Part shown: piece after piece, positions 21,571 to 33,500 of the stretch | How positions within the stretch are numbered: the stretch's first letter is position 1 | Layout: each line of letters opens with the position of its first letter | Assembly: GCF_958295425.1 (NCBI RefSeq) | Contig: NC_081141.1 | Span: 15,037,204-15,101,203 of the forward strand | Direction: 5' to 3' | From: Solea solea | Lineage: Eukaryota > Chordata > Actinopteri > Pleuronectiformes > Soleidae | DNA length: 64,000 bases | Made by a program: the position numbers and the translations under genes | Notes under the pieces: generated by a model | Database searches by the model: none | Seen by the model: the letters and a program-made list of their open reading frames with translations, nothing else | Told to the model about the DNA's origin: nothing

Positions 21571-23329
21571 GTGCCATTGTGCTCTATGAAGGTGTTTTTT
21601 GTTCAAGTATCTGAGTGTTTACACTCCCATCTCTGGAGGCATCTCGTACATCAGCAGCTCGCTCTCACAACAAACACATACAGATAAGAATAACACTGAT
21701 CATGACAGCAACACAAACACACAAGAGACAAAAAAGTCTTTTATGGTGTATTTGTGACAGGCTGGAATTTAGGTCAAGCCCCACCCCCCCCTCGCCTCCA
21801 TGTGTTGAGGAGCAGCAGTGAGGCCTGGTTGTGTGCAGCTTCCTAACACGAGGATTCTTGTCTCATAGATCAGCAGCAGGTTTCACAGTAGCTAGGCAAG
21901 ACAATGGAGGTGCTGGGTGCCACTTTTTTGGTTTTCTCAGTCCAGGCTGCAGCAGGATTGATCCACTCGATGAACCTACTTGTGAGTGGACTTCTTTTGC
22001 CACAGTCATATTTAGGGGCCTTAAATGCCAAGTTCACACTTCACAACTTTCAGAGTGGGAGGATGACATGATGTCTCGTGACGGCGGGTCTCTGCAGTCG
22101 CTGTGAGTTCACACTGCGAGTTCTACACATACTACACAATCTTTTACAAGGAGGAGCCACTGATTGATCTGTCACATCACAAAAACAAACGTCCTGCATG
22201 AGACGAGGCTTAAAATAGGTTCCATTACAGTCCTGTTTGTGATCTCTGTCACTTCCTAAAAGAAGTCTTATGTTTTTGTTTTTTTGTGGTGTTTATCATT
22301 TGAGAGGGGGCATTAATGACAGGGGGGCATTAGAGAAACAGAAAAGGACCCAAGCTGGACTCAAATCCAGATCACAGTAGAGGGCCTCCACAACGTCAGT
22401 GAGCTACCAGGTGAGCTGTACAGATGCAGCCCTTTTGTGTTCTTGTTAGGGTTTGAGACACTGTCACCTTGTCCTGCTCACTGATTGGCTGGAGTGGCTG
22501 GAGTCATTGCAGACTGGGACTACATTTTCAGCAAGATGGAAGTGAATTTAATTTATAATTTCATTGTGATCACATTATCAGGTGGAAAATCATGGAGTGC
22601 CAAACAAGAGGGACCTCAATGACACCCTTAAATGTATCTTTGTTCTTTTATTAGACTCTCTACAGCAGGTTGTGGTCAGTTAAAATTTCCTCAATCAAAG
22701 ATCCAGAATGTCATAACAAGTTAAATTAAGCTTAAAAGGTTAAATATATTATTATATTTGAATATGTGCATCAGTGTCTGTGTCAACACCTAACTTTCAA
22801 ACTAAGGACAATTACATTATTTTTAGGAGTGGGTTTTTTACTCACTGTTGTTTGCACAGGGATGAAGCTGCATGCCAATAAAAGTCTCATTGAAAAGGAA
22901 TTTGGGGAACTGAAACAGAGGAGTGCTTTTACTTTGAAACAGGGACAGTTGTGTCCCTATGAAACTGTGGTGAAAGTTTAGTCTCTCTGTCTAATTTAAT
23001 TTTTTTTGCATGATTGTCTCACTCATTTGCTTGAGACTCATCTGAAATGCATGCTGCAAATTACCGACCTATATTCAATCTTGCCTTCCTTTTCTAAAAT
23101 CCTAGAAAATGTAGTAAATGGTTTGTTACAAAATGGGTGGAATAGTAAAGGGCAGGCAGGTAAGTGGCTATGGTAGGAGTTGAAGTTGACTGGGTGGCTG
23201 GATGTCTGTGATGACACAGACTGAGGAGATGGAGAAAAAAGTATCAGCAGTATCAGTTCCCATAATGCGACCATGTAAACAGATTTAGGTCCCAACAACA
23301 TAAGGAATACCAGGTACAGTTACAGCAGA
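21571..23329. other. Intergenic DNA, largely unassigned
   Basis: No exon with convincing splice sites is visible. It contains the SINE-like piece at 22355-22435 and otherwise ordinary AT-rich sequence. Open frames at 21831-22106 and 22766-22981 lack family resemblance. Confidence 0.45.
22355..22435 (-). repeat. tRNA-derived SINE fragment
   Basis: On the minus strand the sequence reads GGTAGCTCACTGAC (A-box-like) followed by GGATTTGAGTCC (B-box-like) at tRNA-type spacing. It has no intact cloverleaf, so it is a SINE head rather than a tRNA gene. Confidence 0.5.
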
Positions 23330-23617
23330 AACGACAGTTGCCTCAGCACTATGGGGGGGCAGAGCCTTCAGCCGCTCTGCTCCCCAGCTCTGGAACACAC
23401 TACCACCTGACCTCCGTAACTGTGACTCTCTCCACCCCTTCAAATCAAGACTCAAAACTCAAAACGCCTACTCCCTCTAACCTCCCTGCTTTTACCGTCA
23501 CTTCCCTATTTTATTGTGTTGATTTTATGTGTTTTTTGGTTTTATCTAATTGTGTAATTTTAATTCATTCTGTTTGTAAAGTGTCCTTGAGTGACCTGAA
23601 AGGCGCTTTTAAATTAA

Positions 23618-23657
<40 letters not shown>

Positions 23658-23660
23658 ATC
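23330..23660 (+). mobile_element. LINE 3' end with (TTA)n tail
   Basis: The block has the typical end of fish L2/CR1-group LINEs: a frame remnant (LWNTLPP-like, SSGTHYHLTS in another frame), the 3' motif CTTGAGTGACCTGAAAGGCGC and an ATTATT tail (23622-23655). It is 5'-truncated and non-functional. Confidence 0.6.
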
Positions 23661-23689
23661 ATATATCATTAGTCATCATTAGTTAAAGT

Positions 23690-24135
23690 TACCACCAACC
23701 TTCTCTTGGCCTCAGATAAATGTCTAGTCTCTATACTTGCCCTGTTAGATCTTGGTGCTGCATTTCACACCATTGATTGTAATGTTCTATTATGGGGAAT
23801 CTTGGGATTTTAGTGCCCTCTGCTGGTTTGATTCATACCTATCTCATAGATTCCAGTTTGTTCATGTCAGTGATAATGCCTCGTTGTACACAAAAGTTAA
23901 TTATGGAGTTCCACAGGACTCAGTGTCTCAGGGCCTATACATCCTTCTATAGGATATTAGAAAGCACAACATATACTCAGGGGAACATGAACAACCTGCT
24001 AGTTATGCTGCTGTAGACCTAGACTGAACTGCTGTGGTGCACTCCCACTCACTCCCTCACACTCAGGATATAAATATGACTTTATTACATGTCATTAACC
24101 TTCTTTCTCTCCATAGCTTGTGTATTTCCTTCCTC

Positions 24136-24169
<34 letters not shown>

Positions 24170-24620
24170 GTCCTCATCTTGCAGGTGACCCCTGGGCTGC
24201 AGGATCCAGTTGCAGGACTATTATTATTATTATTATCATTAGCAGTTGTAGTAGTAGTGTTATCATGATTATGCTATGATTAAAACTGATATCAGTATAA
24301 TTTATTTTCAACTATCTAGCTGTGCCGCTGCGTGGGTTAATTATATTGTAGTACCATAAACATGTCATAACTGATTCAGGACTGTCCTGTCTAAACCTAT
24401 AACTTAGTGCAACTGTTATACAGTATATGCTCCTGGTCTCTCTCTTCACCTCCCTCTTTCCTCCATCTCTCCTCTGTCCCCCATTTTTCCTTTCACCCCA
24501 AACGGTCGAAACATCTTTGAGTCTGGTTCTGTCAGAGATTTCCTCTTGTTAAAAGGTTTTTTTTCTCTCCACTGATGCTTAGTGTCAGCTGTTGAGATTT
24601 TGAGGTCTTAATGACCTTTA
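23690..24620 (+). mobile_element. Decayed reverse-transcriptase LINE remnant
   Basis: A broken frame reads ALLDLGAAFHTID, WFDSYLSHRFQFVHV and YGVPQDSV. This is the order of RT motifs in CR1/Rex1/L2-type LINEs (LLDLSAAFDT, WF.SYLS.R, GVPQGSVLGP). Frameshifts and missing segments make it inactive. The 3' part (24130-24620) holds a (CT)n tract and the block CTGTCAGAGATTTCCTCTTG, known from fish LINE tails. Confidence 0.65.
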
Positions 24621-25015
24621 CAGTGAAGGTGTCTCCCTGAGTTCACTCTTTGTGCTTTGCCAACATAAACACCAATTCAAAGTGTGAACCATTCCTTTGT
24701 GTCTTCCTCTGAGAACACATTTACACAATGAATATTTGTCCTATAACCTTATATTTGGGACAATGTGATACAATGGCCTCTTGTCCCACAAAGACAGTGA
24801 CTCACCTGCCACAGGAAACAACAGTTTCCTGTTACATTCACAAATCTGGGAGTCACTGTGTGTGTTGCGTCACTTCTGAGTAAAAGGTGAGGCAAGGTGG
24901 GCAACACATCCAACAAATACAGGTGATGCAAGTGTAGGTAAACATTTACTTTTGCGAGCATGTGAGCTCTTGTAGTTGTTACCACTTCAGGAAATTTTCT
25001 GGCACAAACACTGAC
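24621..25015. other. Unassigned intergenic DNA
   Basis: I see no gene or clear repeat family here. Confidence 0.4.
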
Positions 25016-25230
25016 CTTGTCAGGACCCGTAGTCCTCAAGGGGACCAAAACCTGGTCCTACTGAGGCAGAAGCTAATTTCTTTTGATTTGATAATTAAGG
25101 TTGGGTATTAACATGTTATAGTTAAGGTAAGGGATAACGCTTTGTTAAGGCTGTGCAGGTGAATGGAAGTCAATGCAGTGTGTGCACACCTGTGTGCATA
25201 TGTGTGTGTGTATGATCACCATGGTAGAGA
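25016..25230. repeat. Fish interspersed repeat with TG tail, copy 1
   Basis: The block has CTCAAGGGGACCAAAACCTGG, then GGTTGGGTATTAACATG, AATGGAAGTCAATGCAGTGTG and a short TG run. A related block lies at 27240-27416 (GTGGAAGTCCATGCAGTGTCC followed by TG25), and a third start at 63935-64000. Confidence 0.55.
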
Positions 25231-25870
25231 CGGCTATTTAAACACAAGACAGAACCCTCATAAACACTTTCTCATTCACCTCTTTGAAAAAAGAAGAGGA
25301 AGTTAATAAGGGCGTGGTGACACGTGATAGTTTCGGTGGGCCTGTGAGCTTTAGTGAGTGACCATGGAAACAGAGTAAACACATGGGCAGATTGTTGGTC
25401 AGCAATAATTCATTTAGCGCTCTAATGAAAGACATGCTGGAATTTCTTGGGTGTGGTAACATTTTTTTCCTTCACCTTTACAGAGGAGCAGGTCCACTGC
25501 CAAGCAAATGGTTTTTTTCCTCTTAATTTCTCACGCCCAACTTCTGTTTCTGACACAGGTTGTCAAGCAAACACTTTTATTATTATAAAGGACAAACTTT
25601 CCTAGAAGTATCAGGGAATCAGGAATTTCCTGAATTCTCTTTCGAGAAAAAAAGCTGTAATATTATGAGATCATTATTTAATTAAATGTATTATTATTAT
25701 TATTATTACTAAATAGCAACAGAGCGTAGATGTAACCAGCAGTAGCCTTGCAGTCGAGCAGTACCAGTCAAGTCTGTGTGATTCTTTCTTGCCAACAGAC
25801 GGTGTGGACTTTGGTGAAACCTTGAACTTTTCTTCAGCATTATAACATTATGCACTTGGTGATTTCCAGT
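25231..25870. other. Unassigned intergenic DNA
   Basis: No gene is seen. An ATT microsatellite lies at 25690-25708. Confidence 0.4.
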
Positions 25871-25879
25871 GCCACATTC

Positions 25880-26065
25880 AAACATCCATCCATCTATTTT
25901 CTACCACTTTATCCTCCACAGGAGGGTCGTGGGGGGAGCCGTGCCAATCTCAGCTGACATAGGTCAATAGGCGGGGTACACACTGGACACAAGGCCATAT
26001 AGGGACAAACAGCCATTCAACCATCCACTCTCACTCTCACACCTATTGTCAATTAAGAGTGTCCA
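25880..26065. repeat. Common fish repeat (CATCCATC...GCGGGGTACAC), copy 1
   Basis: The sequence runs ATCCATCCATCTATTTTCTACC, GGGTCGTGGGGGGAGCCGTGCC, GGCGGGGTACACACTGGACAC and ends with a LINE-type GTCCAATTTACCTAATCCCC. The same family lies inside ptgs1 intron 6 at 48831-49060. It is widespread in teleosts. Confidence 0.7.
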
Positions 26066-26164
26066 ATTTACCTAATCCCCATATTGCATGTTTGAGAAAA
26101 AATATTGCTGCAAGGCAAGAATACTAACCACTCACTACAATGGGCCCCACATTCACCAGTACTT

Positions 26165-26920
26165 TTATCATCAACTCAAGTTAAAGTAAAAAAAAAAGTA
26201 GCTTGTTTAAATAAAATGTACTCTACTTTAATAACAAAGTTGGGGTTCTTTCTTGTGCAGTGCAACAAGGAAATTCTAACAAAATTGTTTTTAATTAAAG
26301 GCGACATAGAATGCTTGTATCACACATATATGTTAGTTATGGAGGTCTACTTACATATATTAACTTGTTTTCATGGTTAAAATCCTACTAATCGCTGCAA
26401 ACGAGCCAATCAAAATATCTCCTCACTGACGCTCTCGTCAGCCGCGCTGTTTCAGACCAAAACCACACCCCCAGAACGTGGACTGTGTTGTGATTGGCCA
26501 GCCAACGAGAGCTTTCCTACTGTCCTGTGATTGTACAATTTGTTACTATTTGTACAATACAACACTATTTTCTCAGCAGTGGCTGAACTGTTGTTCTGAA
26601 ACGTTAGGGTTTCATAAACGAGGTAATGACGCAGATACACACACACAAACGCAGCGTTAATTGGAGCTTCCGGTCTATGTGGGCTTTAAAGGAAAACCTT
26701 TACAAATTAAAGTGCTGACAAAGTCAAACATGTAAACACATAATGTATTAGTCAAAATGGGTCAAAGGTCACAAATGATTTAACTTTCTCTTGACTTTTT
26801 CAGGTCAACATTTTTTACTCAGTATCGGATGCGAAGTACAGTGACTCCAAAAAAATATATACTTTAGGAAAAAGTAAAAGTCAAATTTCAAATTTACAAA
26901 GTACACAAAAAAAATCAACC
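26165..26920. repeat. AAGTAAAAGTA-type repeat split by a nested insertion
   Basis: The flanks (26165-26265 and 26745-26920) match one continuous repeat at 55215-55790: AACTCAAGTTAAAGTA, GTTGGGGTTCTTTCTTGTGCAGTGCAA, GGGTCAAAGGTCACAAATG, GTATCGGATGCGAAGTA. The middle (about 26270-26740) is a separate CpG-rich insert with GAGCCAATCAAAATATCTCC and GTGATTGGCCAGCC blocks, absent from the other copy, so it inserted later. Confidence 0.6.
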
Positions 26921-27239
26921 GAATTAATTCATTTCTTTCCAACTCTGCCAGGTAGATACTTTCTCACAGAGCAGTCATTTTGTCCATCGTTCCTCCTGAT
27001 ACATCACCAGAATGTTGGGAAAATCAAATCACTTTTTGGCTTTTGCAACATTGTGTCACGCACGTTTCTGCACGTTTTGTTACTCAAGCTATAGTGAAGT
27101 GAATGACGCAATATTTGTGTGGGACTTGCTCTGCCTCAATTGCATCAGTCAGTGTTTTGACTCTGTGATTTATTTGTATAACTTAATGCTTCATTTATTT
27201 GGTAACCTAGGTAACCAACTAACCTAGTTCACTTAAATG

Positions 27240-27361
27240 GTGCTTAGGTGAAGGTCAGGGTTAGATATTGACTGGTTGAATGGTTAAGGATATGGGTGAT
27301 ACTTTGTTTAGGCTCTCCAAATGAGTGGAAGTCCATGCAGTGTCCAAAGAAGACTGCACAA

Positions 27362-27417
<56 letters not shown>

Positions 27418-27440
27418 ATGTGTTTGTTGGGGGCAGTTCA
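27240..27440. repeat. Interspersed repeat copy 2 and (TG)25 microsatellite
   Basis: The block shared with 25016-25230 ends in an uninterrupted TG run at about 27366-27416. The Cys/Val or His/Thr frames across it are artefacts. Confidence 0.8.
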
Positions 27441-27590
27441 TATAAGTGGCTGCTGCTCGTTGTTCTCTGTTTCCTTGCATCCAGCTCAGCAAATACATCA
27501 GAGAAGCAGCTTCTGTCGAGGCGACAGCTGGGAAACAGAGACCGACTCCACGCGATCGCAAACCTGCACAGAAACCAACCTTGAAATAAA
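27441..27590 (+). other. Probable non-coding first exon of the Ig receptor gene
   Basis: A TATA-like CATATAAG at about 27438 is followed by 150 nt without a conserved frame, ending at a near-consensus donor (AAATAAA|GTAAGTAT). The next good acceptor on the plus strand that leads into a signal peptide is at 30537 (GTTTCCTATAG), so this could be the 5' UTR exon of the receptor. The link is inferred. Confidence 0.4.
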
Positions 27591-30536
27591 GTAAGTATCA
27601 ATATTGTCAGCGGTGTTTTGATATATAAGCGTTTTATGGTTTGCTCCTGACGAGACCTGGATCCATTTTGCATTGTATGTTTCTTTTAAAACACATGTAT
27701 GTGTGTTGTGTTCTTTGTAGCTGTTCACGTTTTGTTTTTTTTCCCCCCATTTTCAATCAAATGCAAATTCAGCCCTCACTCAGCCAAACCACACAGTGTG
27801 CTGCAGAGCAACCACTGAAAATGAACTGAATTTGCATTTATCTCATGAACGTCTGTTGAAATCAAACACAAAGTTCATAGAAGTAAATACAGTGTTTTTG
27901 AATCTGTGCTGTTGTGTGGATGTTCACCAGGATAAGCAGACACAGAGAGAGAGAGAGAGAGTATTTAAAAATATTTTGAGAACGTACATTAGTGCCACAT
28001 GATGAGAGGCACTGACTCACCGCTGAATTTAATTAGAGACAAAGTATTAAAAGTGTGGGTGCCCAACAATATTAATGACATGCTAACCAGTGTAAACGGT
28101 CCGGTGTGAGTCAAACAAATACACCCACATGCTCTTACTATTATGTTGGTATGACGAGCCATTAACTCTCCTCAAATGATCAAGCAATTCATTGATGCTC
28201 TTAGTTCATGACTAATGTGTTAACATCTTCAGGTTTTCTTTCAGTTCAGTTCTCTTCAAACGTTGTGTATTAATCTGATTTAATCCCTACCTAATTTAGT
28301 AGTGCACGGGATTTTCAAAGACCTAAGTATTTATACATTGTTCCCTCTTTCATATAAAACAGGCTGTATTCAAGCCTTTAAAACGTACTTAATACAGTGT
28401 AATGACCAAGTTGTTACACCCTGTGCTAGTGCGATAATAAATATTTGAAAACAAATTAAAGAGGCAGAGAGGAACATTAGAAGAAAGACATTTTTTCTTA
28501 CATCCAAATAAATAAAAAAAGTTTTCCTTTTTTTGTTTAGCTCATCACAACTCATCAGACAGCGACTCCACCCGTTTCCTCTTTTTTTCCTTAAATTTCT
28601 ATCATTTATTTGCATAATTGTGTTGCTCTCGGTGTAAATATAGAGGGCGAATGTAAATGAATGTTTTAATATTTTGCATCGGCTCGTCGTTTATTCAGCG
28701 TCAATCAGTAAAAGCCTTAAAGCTCAAGAAAAAGAAAACAACAAGGTCTGTTAAAGCAGTGGGTCAGTACATGGCTCATCCAAGCATGTCATTTCCCGTG
28801 TGTGTGACCAGAACGTCCTTCAAGATTGGAGACATGTCTGTTTTGTTTTTTTTTAGTAGTTGTATATTTGATTTCTCCCACACTGACACTATAACTTTAA
28901 TCATGTCAGAAGTTTATTGGCAGAAGAGCAGTTACATGGAGAACTAGCACCACACGTCACACGCTGTGCTCCAACACTGTAGCAGTGGATGGAAATGTGC
29001 ATTTAACTAAAGTTTCTTTTGCAATATTTTGGCGCTAAATGTGCTTTACAACTTCATCCTTACAACAACCTTATATTCAAATTCCACATTTCACCCTATA
29101 TTTACAAATCATATCTTTGCCATGTTTCCGATCATCGTCCTCTCACACATTCACTCCTTTACTCGTGCAAATGCAACAGTGTACACACTAAATGTGTGGC
29201 ACATGCAAACAACAGAGGATCAGTCCTTAAATGGCCATACTGAGGGGATCATGAAAGCCCATATAATCAGACGGGTAGCCGTCCATGCAGGGACCGATAA
29301 CTGATCTTCACAGTACAAAGCTCCGCAGCCTCTTTTCATGTCACTTCCATTGAGTGGAGGGTCACAGTGTGAGCTTTATAAAGTGGATCAGTTAGTTATT
29401 CAAGGATTCAAGGGACTAAAGAGGACAAAGCTGAGCTCGCTGCAGTGCCACAGACTCACGACCAAAAAAAAAGAAGCAAAGGGAGGTGTCATTTAGAGCT
29501 AGAGAGACACAGAGAGAATAATAAATAAATAATAAATTCATCTGCTGAATACATTTGCAGGACATGGATGAAACGTGAACGTATGCAAAGGGGACAGTAT
29601 GAGAAAAAAATCTTCTCATCACACGTATCTGTTCTCATCAACATTTCAACATCTTTTCCCATCGTGTACATGAAAAGTCAGTGGAATGTAATGTATACAT
29701 TAAACACAATAAAATAGTTAGTTGCCAATCTATTTCCATGTATATATCACCAAAAACATTATAACATTATTAGTTTTGTTTTGTTGCACATGCAGCTCTC
29801 ACATTATTATCTCAGACACAGAAGTGAGGAAATTAAAACTGAAAAACTGTAAAGTCAAGATCCTGCATGACTGGAGCACAGACTCCGTCTGACACACAGT
29901 CACTGAACTGAAATATGGCAGAAATCTGTCACTAAATACACCAGACTCCTCTTAAATGTTATGATTTTAGACATTTCCTTGGTAAATGATGGAGATTTAC
30001 CAAGGGATTTCAGGATTGTAAAAGTCTTTTTAACTGATCTGCACTTCGGCATGGCTCGGTCCGATTTCTGTGTCTGACGTCGCGCTCATGGCTCTTCCAG
30101 TTCCGCCACGCTGACCAATCAGTGGCCGGCAGTCTGTCGACGGCACGTTTAGTATCGGCTCAGCTCGCTTGGAACGCCGCCAGAGCAAAAACAAAATGTC
30201 AGGTTAGCAGGTACTATCGCTAATGGAAAAGCACAAACAACCAAAACGTGCCGAGTCGAGACGTGCTGGAACTGTGTCGTGAAAAAAGCGCCAATAGTGT
30301 TGCATGACGGATGCAGCATACAAATAATGTTACAACTCTGTTCAAACAGAGGCAGAATACTAACACAAAATCAGCAAAAGTCACATACTGCAGCTTTAAA
30401 TCAACCACATGGAGCTCAATACTTACTACTGTAACTTCGGCGCACACAACAACACTTCTCTTTCCCTCACTAAACCCTGTTTTTGTGACCGCGCTCTCTG
30501 AGTCGACAGCATGAATGAAGCTTGTGTTTCCTATAG
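27591..30536. other. Intron or intergenic DNA before the Ig receptor
   Basis: No coding exon is recognised. A GA run lies at 27947-27961. A foldback-like block occurs at about 29990-30320 (see separate entry). The rest is unassigned AT-rich DNA. Confidence 0.4.
29990..30320. repeat. MITE-like repeat
   Basis: It has GCTCGGTCCGATTTCTGTG, a GACCAATCAGTGGCCGGC block, GGCTCAGCTCGC, GGTACTATCGCTAATGG and CGTGCCGAGTCGAGACGTG. These words occur in short palindromic elements common in teleosts. No gene is present and the ends are approximate. Confidence 0.4.
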
Positions 30537-30580
30537 GGAGCGTTGAAGTAGGATGCACGTGTTTCTGTGTCTCCATCTGG

Positions 30581-33500
30581 ATGCTCCCACAGATGACTTC
30601 CCACCTCTGCCTTCTCATCCTGTCCAGCTTGGCAGTTTCATCCCAACTGGGTGAGTCCATGGTCTTCAGACTGCGAGTTAGTCCAGCCACGATATGGTCT
30701 ACTCTCAGGTTTACTAAAGGCCACTTAACCGCACACTTACCTGATCCGTGTCTGTCTGTGTGTTCCAGGTATGGACAATGTTTTCTTTAGTCCCCAGGAC
30801 CAAACAGTCAGGGAAGGAGAAGGAGTTTCCTTCCAGTGTGTGTCTGGGGAAAGTTCACCTCCTGCGAGCATCTCATGGCTCAAAGATGGAGAGGAGGTCA
30901 CAAGAGGTCGACAGATTCAGGTGCGCAGGGACGGACATTTGACATTGGGGTTCTGTGGCGTTTATTTCATACGTGTCTCATGATGTCACCGGTTAAACAA
31001 ACCTGTGCAAAATGAATATTCATATTCGTTTTTTTTATTGTAATGTTCCGTTGTGTTCACTGGTTTAGGGTGAGTTTGGAGGTGGAAACCAGAAGAAAAC
31101 GTCCGGTACTTTGCGTCTTTTCAATGTCACATTAGAGGACGACGGCATATACATTTGTGTCACTCACAATCCTTTACTGAACATCAGCACCAAGAGCAAA
31201 CCAGCTACACTAACGGTGCAAGGTGAGCACATATACATAAATCATTTGTTCATGCTTTCTTCCACTCATACACCTGCCATTTCACATATTATTCAATATG
31301 TATATACTGTAAAAAACTTTATTTGCAACCAACATTTTGGCAAAGGCAATGCCAACAAAACCCAAAAATATACTATATTTATTATCCAAATAGTGTATGA
31401 TTGACTTTCTGTCATTTGAGTCTTTGCTAGAACATTTGCTATAACCGAGTCTATAAAACTTAAAATCTTAAAAACTTAAAAAAGATTACTGATGCTTTAT
31501 ATCATAAAAATGACTCTCTCATTTTACACACTAACGTATCGATCCTCTGATTGTCCATTTGTCCTGCAGGCATTCCCAGACGACTGCAGATCATCCAGGG
31601 CCCTGACAACATCACCGTCGCCATGGGAACAGAGGTCTCCATGCACTGTACTGCTCATGGCTTCCCCGTTCCCATGGTGCACTGGTTCAAAAACGGCTGC
31701 CACCTGACAGACTGTTCAGCCCTGTTCAGCCTGCAGAACAATGGACAGCTGCTCACATTCAGGTCTGACACTGCACCAGACAAGACGAATATTAATCACT
31801 TAGCAAATTTGAATTGTTATAATAACGATGAATCGAGATGCGCTGAGTTTATGGTTCATATGGACAGAGCACATGTCAGAGTGAAACTGCAACATTGGAC
31901 ATGCTGTTGTATGTACACCTCAAATATATCTTTATGTACTTTTATGTTTTTTTTCAGGTTAGAACGCATTGAATATGTCGTCAGTTTATTTAATATCTTG
32001 GCATGTGACTCAAGAGGTGAACGTCAGAGTAAAGCATTTTCTCATGCGACCTGGGGCGACCACTGAGCAGGAGGGGGCCGGTTAAGTAAAAAATCCCAAA
32101 AAAATACAACATGATGATGGGAAAAAAACAACATAACAATGCTGTATCATGGCATTGTAATAACTATCTCTGTGACGATATATTTGCCCGAATTTCAAAA
32201 TTAAAGTGTGTTGCTTTACAATAAAAACATATTCATGACGCAGTGTGAATCTAATGATTAAACACGAAACGTACAGAAATACTTCATTATGACTTGATAT
32301 TGGAGGCAGGCCGCGAGTTTGGGACCTGTGTTGTAAATTCTTCTGCAAGATAAAGCTATAGTTTGGTCTCACAAATCGAATCAAATTGAGGGTAATTATT
32401 GCAATTTTGCTGAATGCAAAGATGGTATTTGTTGCTATCAGTTCATTAGGTAAAGCTGAATACGAGCAGTTTTTCTCAGCTTTTGTATTTTTTAATTGAT
32501 CTATGTGTAAATATATCACCACAGTTAAAAATTAATAAGTCACTACAGAATATTTTAAATAAAAATTTACATTACATCTGGGATCGGTTAAACAAGTGCT
32601 AACCCATCCCAGATCACCGTCACGTGTGGCAGTTCCGGTTGCATGTACTTTAACCTGTATCTGTTTTTACCACCATAACTCAGAAGCTGTTTTGATCCGT
32701 TCAAAAAAGTTTTTTATGATTCATACTGATATTATTCTTCAGGCATGTGGCCAAAGAGGACGAGGGCTTGTATCACTGCGAAGCATCGAACCAGAAAGAA
32801 ACAATCAAGTCCCAACCAGCCTTTCTACTAGTGGCTGGTAATGTGTTTGACATCAACCACAGATTTCATTGCAGGATTATGTGTGTTTTTTTTTCCCCGA
32901 AATAAGTTAGAAATTTAGGAAATGTATAGTTTCAGCTTTGGACAATGCCATTTACAACAACTTAAAATCAAGTACTTTTTTTTTTTGCCCTATTAAAAAA
33001 CACTTTATTCACAATTATTTAATCAAATACATTTGTAAATATTAACATTTTGACTAACATTTGAATTATTTTATAAACTGCTTTAATAATTTAATCTATT
33101 ACTGATTTATACATCTCTATGTGACCATTTCAATATCAAAAAAGCATTCATCTGTCTCTGGCTCAGAGACAGATGGAAGAGGAAATAAGACAAACTAAAG
33201 TCCAATTAATAAGGAAACATTTTTGAGAGCTGCTACACTGTATACACACACACACACACACACACAGTATGACACATATTGTGTTTCCAGAAATGGACTG
33301 GAGTTTTGCACAGCAGCCCATGAACCTGACAGTAAAGAGAGGTGAGAATGTGACAGTCACATGCAGACCTCCATACAGCAAACCAGCAGCCCAGGTCACC
33401 TGGTTCAAAAACAACCAGCCTCTCACATCTACAGCTCATGTAACTCCACTGCCGAGTGGAGACCTCTACTTCTTCAGGTGCGTGTGCATCGTATGTATTG

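Noticed and set aside
27244..27673. Open frames across the (TG)n tract, up to 121 codons
   Set aside because: Same microsatellite artefact; there is no splice or start context beyond the donor at 27590, which belongs to a non-coding exon.
30220..30690. A 156-codon minus-strand frame opposite the receptor's first coding exon
   Set aside because: It overlaps the signal-peptide exon antisense and has no splice sites or family features; it is a shadow frame.
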